A stretch of 5,120 nucleotides of DNA from Methanocorpusculaceae archaeon UBA456 (GTDB lineage Archaea > Halobacteriota > Methanomicrobia > Methanomicrobiales > Methanocorpusculaceae), in the NCBI GenBank assembly GCA_002496395.1, contig DAJQ01000031.1:184-5303 (forward strand), read 5' to 3'. Under the pieces are notes generated by a model. It saw only the letters and a list, made by a program, of their open reading frames with translations. It made no database searches and was not told where the DNA came from. Below, one piece after another: positions 1-4,985 of this stretch. Position numbers and translations under genes: made by a program. Within the stretch, counting starts at the first letter, position 1. Each line of letters begins with the position of its first letter.

Positions 1-4
1 GTAT

Positions 5-12
5 ATCACCTC
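5..12 (-). promoter_or_regulatory. Possible Shine-Dalgarno of a minus-strand gene starting beyond the left edge
   Basis: Read on the minus strand, these bases are GAGGTGAT, an 8-base match to the anti-Shine-Dalgarno end of archaeal 16S rRNA. Only four bases (ATAC) follow before the window ends, so a start codon just outside would have normal spacing. An alternative is that the site is coding: a minus-strand frame starting with ATG at 16-18 (MTEVIY) or at 58-60 is open to the edge. The start cannot be seen, so this is suggestive only. Confidence 0.4.
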
Positions 13-163
13 TGTCATCCTGATCCGGGGCCACCCCGCCCCCCGAAACCCGCGCCGCATATGCTTCAAACTTCGATGATCCGAATGTGGGAACAGGATC
101 GCTCCGGGTTTTCATAGTTTTTTTGCTGGAAGGTTTTCCCGGATTTCCGGATATTCCTGAAGG

Positions 164-175
164 AAAGCTATATCG
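164..175 (+). promoter_or_regulatory. Candidate TATA/BRE promoter of the ATPase-TOPRIM operon
   Basis: The sequence AAAGCTATATCG contains a TATA-like core (CTATAT, 168-173) preceded by purines that resemble a BRE. Archaeal initiation about 25 bases downstream would fall near 195-198. The resulting leader of about 20 nt would carry the strong Shine-Dalgarno GGGGTGA at 203-209. The spacing fits, but the TATA match is not canonical. Confidence 0.4.
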
Positions 176-218
176 AAGATTGAATCAGATCATCAGTTGC
201 GAGGGGTGAAGCAGGGAT

Positions 219-1454
219 ATGCGTATTAAACAGGTCTCATGCAGAAATTTCAAGAGTTTCTCGGATCTCACGGTGGATCTTGATGAATATAATATCCTGA
301 TCGGGACGAATGCGGCAGGCAAGACGAATTTCATCAGGATATTCCGCTTCTTCCGCGATATCGCACGCCACGGACTTGGAAATGCCATATCTCTTCAGGG
401 CGGGGCAGAGTATATCAGGAATGTCAGGATTCCAGCCGATGTGCCGACAGAGATTGGGATCATCTTCGAGAATGAGCTTGGTGTCTTCAATGGTGTCCGG
501 GATACGGAAGGCGGCAGCCACACCCTCTCCTTTCACCAGATCGAGTACCGGTTCTCATTGCAGATACAGGAGGGAGGATACCAGATCCTCGAAGATCATC
601 TCAGGATCAGCTGTTCCTGCAAGCCCGAGCAGGATGAGGGTGAGAGCGGGCAGGGAGAGCTCAGGATCACCCATACCGGGGAGGGGGTCTTCTATGAGCT
701 CGCCACCCCGGAAGGAATAGCAATTGAGATCTCAGAGATCATCCCGCCGTACCTCCAGAAGAATATTCCACGGAGCGGAACCCTCCTCATCGAGAACCCG
801 CTGCTTGTGCCGATGCCCGGTTTCCAGCGGTTCTTTGCCGAGATCGCCATCTATGATTTTGATCCCCGCACCCCCAGAAAGGCGATCCCCCTCTCCGGCA
901 GAAGCGATCTCGAAGAGGATGGATCGAACCTGGCGATCGTCCTCCGGGGCATCCTCTCCGATCCCGAGAAGAAGCGGCGGTTATCGAACCTGATGACCGA
1001 ATTGCTTCCGTTTGTGCAGGATATCGATGTCCGGAAGTTCATGGATTCATCCATCTACTTCACGGTGACGGAGCGGTACGGGGACGATCACCCCCTGCCA
1101 TCCTCGGTGATCTCTGATGGGACAGTGAACGTGATCAACCTCATCTGTGCCCTCTACTTTGATGAGAAGCCATTCATCGTCATCGAGGAGCCTGAGAAGA
1201 ACGTGCATCCCTATCTGATCGCCCGTGTCGTCTCGATGTTTGCAGATGCTGCCCGGAACAAGCAGATCCTGATCACAACCCACAATCCGGGCGTCGTCAG
1301 GCATGCGGATATCGAGGATATCCTCCTCATTTCAAGGGATTCGCTTGGGTATTCGATCATCACGAAACCCGCCCGCCGCGAGGAGGTCAGGACGTTTCTG
1401 AAGAACGAGGTCGGGATTGAAGAGCTGTATATCCAGAACCTGCTCGGGCTCTGA
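219..1454 (+). CDS. AAA/ABC-type ATPase, OLD/RecF-like (AAA_21 type)
   Basis: This 411-aa protein has the ATPase head of the OLD/RecF/SMC-like superfamily. Visible motifs in order are an N-terminal strand and loop (RIKQVSCRNFKSF, residues 2-14) typical of RecF-like ATPases; Walker A GTNAAGKTN at 29-37; a Q-loop-like ISLQGG segment near 58-63; EEDGSNLA at 232-239, common in AAA_21 proteins; an ABC-signature-like SDGT at 299-302; Walker B FIVIEE at 319-324 followed by PEKNVHP; and the switch/H-loop TTHNP at 353-357. The protein ends soon after the ATPase fold, so no TOPRIM domain is fused. Start choice is supported by GGGGTGA nine bases upstream and by the natural N-terminus of the fold. The next gene supplies a TOPRIM-like protein, so the pair probably acts as a split OLD-type nuclease or defence complex in the cytoplasm. 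That role is inferred. The ATPase assignment itself is secure. Confidence 0.93.
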   Translation: MRIKQVSCRNFKSFSDLTVDLDEYNILIGTNAAGKTNFIRIFRFFRDIARHGLGNAISLQGGAEYIRNVRIPADVPTEIGIIFENELGVFNGVRDTEGGSHTLSFHQIEYRFSLQIQEGGYQILEDHLRISCSCKPEQDEGESGQGELRITHTGEGVFYELATPEGIAIEISEIIPPYLQKNIPRSGTLLIENPLLVPMPGFQRFFAEIAIYDFDPRTPRKAIPLSGRSDLEEDGSNLAIVLRGILSDPEKKRRLSNLMTELLPFVQDIDVRKFMDSSIYFTVTERYGDDHPLPSSVISDGTVNVINLICALYFDEKPFIVIEEPEKNVHPYLIARVVSMFADAARNKQILITTHNPGVVRHADIEDILLISRDSLGYSIITKPARREEVRTFLKNEVGIEELYIQNLLGL

Positions 1455-1471
1455 TGATGATGCGATTCCCA

Positions 1472-1493
1472 CATGACGATGTTATCGTGCATG
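1472..1493 (+). other. Small hairpin between the ATPase and TOPRIM genes
   Basis: The arms CATGACGAT (1472-1480) and ATCGTGCATG (1484-1493) pair over nine base pairs with one bulged base and a three-base loop. It sits 17 bases after the ATPase stop codon in the 120-base gap before the TOPRIM gene. No T-tract follows, so it is not an obvious terminator; it could be an RNA processing or stabilising element, or chance. No other gene or start signal was found in this gap. Confidence 0.35.
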
Positions 1494-1574
1494 ATGCTGC
1501 ACCAACCATGGCTTCCATCTCGACCCTGGCTTCCACCCCTTTCGTCCTCTCCATCTGCTATTTATGGTTGACCT

Positions 1575-2093
1575 ATGAACCGGCTCTTTGTCTTCTGTGA
1601 AGGCCCTGATGATATCAGGTTCTTCGAAGGGGTCCTGAAAAGGGAACTCCAGGAAGGATATGCAGGAGTTGAACTGATCGCCTATGCCGGGATGAAGCAT
1701 ATCCGGGTGGACGGCTTCATCCGGGGGATCGGTGCGATGGGCGACGACTACCTGATGATCGCCGATATCGACAGGGAAAGGAATGTGAGGGCAAAGAAGA
1801 ACCGCCTGAAACGCTGGTACCGGGAGCTCGATACTGACAAGGTGATCATCGTCATAAAAGAGATCGAAGGCTGGTATCTCGCCGGCCTAAACGACCATGC
1901 ATCCCGAACGCTTGGGCTCCGGCCCCTGCCCGGCACCGATCGGATCACCAAGGAGCGGTTCAACCGGATGATCCCGGACCATTACGTATCGCGGATCGAT
2001 CTGATGATCGAGATCATCAGGCGGTACTCGATCCAGGTGGCCCGGGAGAAGAACCGGTCGTTTCGGTTCTTTTACTGGAAGTGCCTGGAGTAG
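1575..2093 (+). CDS. Small stand-alone TOPRIM-like protein (DUF4276/OLD-TOPRIM type), putative nuclease partner
   Basis: This 172-aa protein shows the layout of a TOPRIM fold. There is a first strand ending in an acidic motif, CEGPDD (residues 8-13, with E9 as the likely metal ligand), and an acidic pair D64-I-D66 in LMIADIDRERN, matching the DxD motif. A third conserved-looking segment, IEGWYLA (97-103), resembles the E-W-FLA motif of DUF4276-type proteins. The basic stretch RAKKNRLKRW (72-81) follows the DxD motif and could contact nucleic acid. The C-terminus NRSFRFFYWKCLE is aromatic, as in related families. It follows the ATPase by 120 bases on the same strand, and an in-frame TGA at 1569-1571 excludes an upstream start. 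The Shine-Dalgarno is weak (GGTTGA, 1566-1571). By analogy with OLD, Gabija and PARIS it may be the nuclease or effector of the pair. PARIS AriB is a larger DUF4435 protein, so this is not a simple AriB. Function is inferred. Confidence 0.82.
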   Translation: MNRLFVFCEGPDDIRFFEGVLKRELQEGYAGVELIAYAGMKHIRVDGFIRGIGAMGDDYLMIADIDRERNVRAKKNRLKRWYRELDTDKVIIVIKEIEGWYLAGLNDHASRTLGLRPLPGTDRITKERFNRMIPDHYVSRIDLMIEIIRRYSIQVAREKNRSFRFFYWKCLE

Positions 2094-2177
2094 GGAGGGA
2101 TGGCGGAGGGGAGGAGATTGAGAAGAACAGGCTGTTGATCCGGAGAAGAGTGGGGCGCAGGAGGAGAGCACAACGAT

Positions 2178-2194
2178 TCCGAAACCGGATTTTT
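2178..2194 (+). terminator. Candidate terminator after the TOPRIM gene
   Basis: A short stem, TCCG/CGGA with an AAAC loop (2178-2189), is followed directly by five T residues (2190-2194). It lies 85 bases after the TOPRIM stop codon. The intervening 2094-2165 stretch is strongly purine-rich and non-coding. Archaeal termination depends mainly on the T-run; five Ts with a 4-bp stem is a modest signal. Confidence 0.4.
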
Positions 2195-2208
2195 ACACCA
2201 TCAAAGGC

Positions 2209-2235
2209 TACAATCAATCAGAGATTCCGATTGTA
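2209..2235. terminator. Interrupted inverted repeat between convergent genes
   Basis: TACAATC (2209-2215) pairs with GATTGTA (2229-2235), and inside it AATC (2216-2219) pairs with GATT (2223-2226). This gives an 11-bp stem with a CC bulge and an AGA loop. It lies three bases beyond the stop codon of the minus-strand toxin and between converging transcripts, where a bidirectional terminator or transcript-end stabiliser would be expected. Neither side has a long T-run, so termination is inferred from position and structure only. Confidence 0.4.
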
Positions 2236-2238
2236 TAA

Positions 2239-2532
2239 TCAAAAATCACGATATGATCGTTTCCGTGACTCGACTTCGAGAACATGAATAATTAAAATAT
2301 CATCATGAATGGATATGAGAGCCCTAATATCGCGCCGTATCCTGAGAGAATAAACTGGATGCTGTGGGTTCGATGCCTTTAGCTTCTTAATCGAGAGATA
2401 GGGGGCTTCTTTGATCTCATGAATCTTGCGAACAACCATCCGGGCAGTTTCTTTTGGTAATTTTTCAAGATCCCGATCTGCACGAGGGGTATACCTGATA
2501 GTATAGGTGACCACAGGATCACTGAACCCCAT
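2239..2532 (-). CDS. RelE/ParE-superfamily toxin
   Basis: This protein of up to 97 aa has the small alpha/beta fold signature of the RelE/ParE superfamily. It has a first strand TYTIRYTPRA (9-18), helices carrying DLEKLPKETARMVVRKI (21-37), a proline-containing KLKASNPQHPVYSLRIRRDIRALI segment (50-73) matching the family strand pattern Y-x-LR-x-x-x-x-RxI, and a C-terminal VLEVESRKRSYRDF (84-97) like the family V-x-H-R-x-x-x-YR ending. The basic residues R64, R66, R67, R90, R92 and R95 would line the active face. RelE members cut mRNA on the ribosome and ParE members act on gyrase; which applies cannot be told here. The ATG start overlaps the antitoxin end by 14 bases. A GTG at 2512-2514, after the antitoxin stop, would give a shorter start closer to typical family N-termini. 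Translational coupling to the antitoxin is likely. Confidence 0.85.
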   Translation of the reverse strand: MGFSDPVVTYTIRYTPRADRDLEKLPKETARMVVRKIHEIKEAPYLSIKKLKASNPQHPVYSLRIRRDIRALISIHDDILIIHVLEVESRKRSYRDF

Positions 2533-2755
2533 ATTTCTTCATGATCTCGGATTCGGAGATGAACATCCCTGCCTTGATCTCTTCAAGAGCTTCTTCAAGG
2601 CCAATGATTGCCTCCTCTCCCAATGGCTCCTCATCAATGGCAAGGTTGAGCAGGCGCTCGATAATATCATTATATGACTCTTTTGGGTTCTTTTTGAGGG
2701 ATTTTAGCTGATCCCTCAGGTCATTTCTGATGTATATGGAGGTTGCTCTCTGCAT
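2519..2755 (-). CDS. Ribbon-helix-helix antitoxin partner of the RelE-like toxin
   Basis: This 78-aa protein has a two-part antitoxin layout. The N-terminal part has a short strand ATSIYI (4-9) and two helices, DLRDQLKSLKK and SYNDIIERLLNLA (27-39), the pattern of a ribbon-helix-helix dimer that binds operator DNA. The C-terminal part is acidic (DEEPLGEE, 41-48), then an amphipathic helix LEEALEEIKAG (53-63) and ISESEIMKKYGV, which would wrap the toxin. It is upstream of and overlaps the toxin gene, the usual antitoxin-first order. No Shine-Dalgarno is seen before the ATG, and a TATA-like CCTATAGG lies about 21 bases upstream, so the transcript may be leaderless or nearly so. A palindrome over the start codon fits autorepression. 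Archaeal families with this N-terminus are common, but the exact family was not confirmed. Confidence 0.8.
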   Translation of the reverse strand: MQRATSIYIRNDLRDQLKSLKKNPKESYNDIIERLLNLAIDEEPLGEEAIIGLEEALEEIKAGMFISESEIMKKYGVQ

Positions 2756-2770
2756 AGTAATACTACTATG
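2753..2770. promoter_or_regulatory. Putative antitoxin operator palindrome
   Basis: CATAGTA (2753-2759) and TACTATG (2764-2770) are perfect 7-bp inverted arms separated by ATAC. The site covers the antitoxin start codon and the expected transcription start. Ribbon-helix-helix antitoxins typically bind such short symmetric sites to repress their own operon. The repeat is seen directly; its use as an operator is inferred. Confidence 0.55.
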
Positions 2771-2772
2771 CC

Positions 2773-2780
2773 CCTATAGG
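2773..2780 (-). promoter_or_regulatory. Candidate TATA box of the toxin-antitoxin operon
   Basis: CCTATAGG is an 8-bp perfect palindrome with a TATA core, centred about 21-22 bases upstream of the antitoxin ATG on the minus strand. Archaeal transcription starts about 25 bases from the TATA centre, so the mRNA would begin at or near the start codon. This agrees with the missing Shine-Dalgarno. Because it is symmetric, it could also be a second operator half. Confidence 0.4.
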
Positions 2781-3048
2781 TAATAGAGATGACGATTCCG
2801 TATCTCCAAATCCTCTCCCTTCATTCTGTGCATACTCTTCTCTATCTGCACCACCTTCTTCGCATCCATTTGCGTCTGATAATTAGCGTCTTGATTGTAT
2901 TGCCCGGAATCGCCACCCGCTTCCCTGTGAATGATTCAACACCCCTTTCATACCTCACTCCGCGAGCGGCAAAAGCTTTAATTAAGGGGCAATTCACTTT
3001 CAGGGTGCACGGTTCATCTCTTATTACCCATACTGCGTCCTTAATGGT
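2781..3048 (+). promoter_or_regulatory. Intergenic region with candidate orc1/cdc6 promoter
   Basis: This 268-bp gap separates the divergent toxin-antitoxin and Orc1/Cdc6 transcripts. The best promoter candidate is GCAAAAGCTTTAATTAA (2969-2985), an A-rich BRE-like stretch followed by an AT-rich TATA-like core. It would give a start near 3008 and a leader of about 40 nt. There is no clear Shine-Dalgarno before ATG 3049. An 11-base palindrome TGAATGATTCA lies at 2928-2938. No convincing origin-recognition-box repeats of the TTCCAGTGGAAA type were found. A short open frame at 2789-3052 looks spurious. Confidence 0.4.
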
Positions 3049-4860
3049 ATGAGTACAGAAACCAGTCTTACCAGTTCATCGGTTGTTAAAAGCAGTTCCC
3101 GGCTTTTCTCAAAAAACCACGCCTTCTCCGATAAGCCGCTCTTTAAGGACGCCGATATCCTCGAGTGCGATCACATCCCCGATCAGGTGCTCTTCCGCGA
3201 TCCTGAGCTTGAGGAGATGGCATTCCTGATCAGGCCGGGCCTCCGGGGGCAGCGGCCGGCAAATATCTTCTGCCGGGGGCTCCCCGGTACCGGGAAGACG
3301 ACCTGCATCCATCATCTCTTCGCCCAGATCAGGGAGGCTTCGCAGACCCTGATCCCGGTGTACGTGAACTGCCAGCAGAACAGGACTGCATTTGCGGTCT
3401 TCTCCACGATCTACCGGGAACTGGTCGGCCATGCACCCCCAAGCTCCGGCGTTCCCCTCAGGAAACTGGTGGATGCCGTCGCAAAGGCGCTTCAGTCCGA
3501 GAGGCAATCCGGGGGAAAATCCGGGAGAGAATCCGGAAAACGATCAGAGAGGCAGGCACCGGCACAATCCCAGAGACAAAACCAGAAAGGATCCGGGAGA
3601 CCTGTCCTTCTTGTCTGCCTTGACGATATCCACCACCTGATCCATGAGGGGACCGACACCCAGATCCTCTCCTCGCTCCTGCGGATCCACCTCGACTATC
3701 CCGGCTGCCGTGTATCGGTCATCCTTGTCGAGAGCGACCTTGCACTCGATATCTCCCGCAGGCTGGATCGATCGGTCTTCTCGAGCCTCTGCTCAGAAGA
3801 GGTCTTCTTTCCCCCCTATACTGCAAACCAGATCCGGGGCATCCTGAGGGAGAGGGCACGGCAGGCGGCCTATCCGGGGGCGATATCGCCTGAGATCCTC
3901 GACCTGATCACCCACAGGACCAAGTCAACCGAGCCGGGCGATCTCCGGGTCGGCATCGATCTCCTGAAACGCTCCATCCTCAGGGCAGAACGGGCGGCCC
4001 ACACCACCGTCACCGAAGAGGATGTTGCCGCCGCCTACGGCGATGCCCGCCTCACCCACCTCCGGGGCCTCGTCTCGGTCCTCACCGAAAAGGAGCGGAC
4101 GCTCCTCTCGGTCATTGCCAGGATGGTCGAGGAGAGCGAGATAGCAGCCAGGAAGAGGTATGAGGAGGAGAGGAAGTATCGGGAGTATCGGGAGCGTGGG
4201 GAACGTGGGGAGTATGACGGCTCCAGCGGGTATAGCGGGTATAACGGGTATAGCGGGCATGGAAGGTCTGAAGAGGATGGAGGGTCTGGAGAGGATGGAG
4301 GATATCGAGGATATGGAGAGTATAGAGAGTATCTCGAGCCCCTGCCCCCGACATCCGGCCGGATCTTCTCGCGCCTCCAGGAGGTGCTGGCAGCCGGGCA
4401 TTACGAACGGCTGCGGCAACAGCGGGAACAGCGGGAGCAGGGAGATCAGCGGGAACACCGTGAGCAGTACCAAAAACTACAGCCGCAGCGAGCCGCCGAA
4501 CCGCAATCAGGAGAGCTGGCGGCATGTGCCGAGCCCGAGCCGGGATACCACACCGGCAGAAACCCACATGGAGCCGATGCCTCAATGCAGGGTGAACAAC
4601 AGCACCCTGAGCACCACCTCACAGAGACCCAAACCCCTGAACACGAGTACTCTGAGCTCCATCATCCCGAGACCGAGACCGAGACCGAGACCGAGCCCCC
4701 CGCTCACGCCATCTCCTATACCACCTTCTACGAGCTGCTCAGATCGCTTGCCACCTATGCCCTCATCAGGATCACGATCAGGCAGGCGAAGGGGCGGACG
4801 AGCGAGGTCACCCTCCGGTACCGGGCGAGCGATGTGAGGAAGATGCTTGAGAGGAGGTGA
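3049..4860 (+). CDS. Orc1/Cdc6-family replication initiator paralogue with large low-complexity inserts
   Basis: This 603-aa protein is an Orc1/Cdc6-like AAA+ ATPase, expected to bind origin DNA and load the MCM helicase or to serve a related accessory replicon. Family features in order are an N-terminal segment with VLFRDPELEEMAFLI (47-61); Walker A GLPGTGKTT (77-85); Walker B VLLVCLDD (186-193); a sensor-1 region VSVILVESD (222-230); LDRSVFSSL (239-247), like the family DPRVxSSL motif; sensor 2 GDLRVGIDLLKRS (297-309); and a C-terminal winged helix. Family members usually have about 370-430 aa. The excess is a basic Gln/Ser/Gly/Arg insert (about 150-183) and two inserts in the winged helix (about 363-433 and 452-554). 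The helix pieces TEKERTLLSVIARM (346-359), GRIFSRLQEVLAAG (437-450) and ISYTTFYELLRSLATYALIRI (555-575) are recognisable around them. The second Walker B acid is Asp instead of Glu, so ATPase activity may be altered. The inserts are encoded by in-frame tandem DNA repeats. Confidence 0.88.
   Translation: MSTETSLTSSSVVKSSSRLFSKNHAFSDKPLFKDADILECDHIPDQVLFRDPELEEMAFLIRPGLRGQRPANIFCRGLPGTGKTTCIHHLFAQIREASQTLIPVYVNCQQNRTAFAVFSTIYRELVGHAPPSSGVPLRKLVDAVAKALQSERQSGGKSGRESGKRSERQAPAQSQRQNQKGSGRPVLLVCLDDIHHLIHEGTDTQILSSLLRIHLDYPGCRVSVILVESDLALDISRRLDRSVFSSLCSEEVFFPPYTANQIRGILRERARQAAYPGAISPEILDLITHRTKSTEPGDLRVGIDLLKRSILRAERAAHTTVTEEDVAAAYGDARLTHLRGLVSVLTEKERTLLSVIARMVEESEIAARKRYEEERKYREYRERGERGEYDGSSGYSGYNGYSGHGRSEEDGGSGEDGGYRGYGEYREYLEPLPPTSGRIFSRLQEVLAAGHYERLRQQREQREQGDQREHREQYQKLQPQRAAEPQSGELAACAEPEPGYHTGRNPHGADASMQGEQQHPEHHLTETQTPEHEYSELHHPETETETETEPPAHAISYTTFYELLRSLATYALIRITIRQAKGRTSEVTLRYRASDVRKMLERR
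3506..3541 (+). repeat. 12-nt tandem repeat in the AAA+ insert of Orc1/Cdc6
   Basis: Three consecutive 12-base units each begin AATCCGG (at 3506, 3518 and 3530) and diverge in their last five bases. They encode SGGK, SGRE and SGKR in the insert between the Walker A and Walker B halves. The period is a multiple of three, so copy-number change would keep the frame. Confidence 0.7.
4225..4260 (+). repeat. 9-nt tandem repeat, four copies, in Orc1/Cdc6
   Basis: Four head-to-tail 9-base units, AGCGGGTAT twice, then AACGGGTAT and AGCGGGCAT, encode SGY-SGY-NGY-SGH (residues 393-404). They lie in the first winged-helix insert. Only single-base differences separate the copies, which points to recent slippage. 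Confidence 0.85.
4265..4300 (+). repeat. 18-nt tandem duplication in Orc1/Cdc6
   Basis: Two adjacent 18-base units beginning GGTCTG and ending GAGGATGGAG differ at one base (A or G at the seventh position). They are followed by decayed GGATAT/GAGTAT repeats up to about 4332. The encoded product is an acidic, glycine-rich segment. Confidence 0.75.
4420..4464 (+). repeat. 9-nt QRE-encoding repeat in Orc1/Cdc6
   Basis: Five 9-base units related to CAGCGGGAA encode QRE-QRE-QGD-QRE-HRE (residues 458-472). They form a highly charged, probably helical stretch at the start of the second winged-helix insert. Copies are more diverged than those at 4225-4260. Confidence 0.7.
4669..4692 (+). repeat. 6-nt GAGACC repeat, four copies, in Orc1/Cdc6
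   Basis: Four perfect GAGACC units encode ETETETET (residues 541-548) just before the last winged-helix segment. A fifth unit is mutated to GAGCCC. Perfect identity suggests a recent expansion. Confidence 0.85.
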
Positions 4861-4915
4861 GGGGGGGGAGGGGAGAGGGAAGAGGAGATAGGACAGAGAA
4901 TCCACTTCACCCCCT

Positions 4916-4939
4916 CAATTATCCAATTATCCAATTATC
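4916..4939. repeat. Three perfect 8-bp CAATTATC direct repeats
   Basis: CAATTATC occurs three times in direct contact (4916, 4924, 4932), followed by a broken copy that runs into CAATTTTTT. The tract lies 55 bases after the Orc1/Cdc6 stop codon, past a G8 run and purine-rich trailer (4861-4900), and opens an AT-rich stretch reaching to the IS end. It could be a slippage product or small iterons; nothing decides between them. Confidence 0.8.
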
Positions 4940-4943
4940 CCAA

Positions 4944-4949
4944 TTTTTT
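4944..4949 (+). terminator. Oligo-T terminator of the Orc1/Cdc6 gene
   Basis: Six consecutive T residues lie 83 bases after the Orc1/Cdc6 stop codon, in an AT-rich context and before the IS element. Archaeal RNA polymerase commonly stops at such T-runs without a hairpin. Confidence 0.45.
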
Positions 4950-4985
4950 CAGATAGTATCCGTAATCCCCTGTAAATTTAATTAA

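Noticed and set aside
118..124. T7 run as a terminator
   Set aside because: No plus-strand gene ends before it in the window; the only left-side gene signal points to the minus strand, so there is no transcript for it to end.
310..993. Alternative-frame open reading frames inside the ATPase gene
   Set aside because: Arg/Ser-rich products typical of a shifted frame in GC-rich DNA; the ATPase frame contains all catalytic motifs.
219..2093. Identification as PARIS (AriA/AriB) or Gabija
   Set aside because: The TOPRIM protein is much shorter than AriB and not fused as in GajA, and no UvrD-like GajB is present; only an analogy is supported.
2781..3048. Replication origin upstream of Orc1/Cdc6
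   Set aside because: No repeated origin recognition box or clear AT-rich unwinding region was seen; only one short palindrome (2928-2938) is present.
2789..3052. 87-residue plus-strand open frame ending in an ATGA overlap with the Orc1/Cdc6 start
   Set aside because: No Shine-Dalgarno, composition (many L, H, I in a pyrimidine-rich stretch) unlike a real protein, no recognisable motif, and it runs through the best promoter candidate for the downstream gene.
3506..4692. CRISPR array
   Set aside because: The repeats are short contiguous microsatellites without unique spacers and lie inside a coding frame.
4160..4837. Long overlapping open frame on the plus strand inside the Orc1/Cdc6 gene
   Set aside because: It arises because tandem repeats with periods divisible by three leave several frames open. 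Its product is repetitive and Ser/Pro/Arg-rich, whereas the main frame has clear AAA+ and winged-helix motifs on both sides.
3925..4905. Minus-strand open frames opposite the Orc1/Cdc6 repeats
   Set aside because: Leu/Pro/Ile-rich periodic translations mirror the plus-strand repeats and have no family signature; they are antisense shadows.
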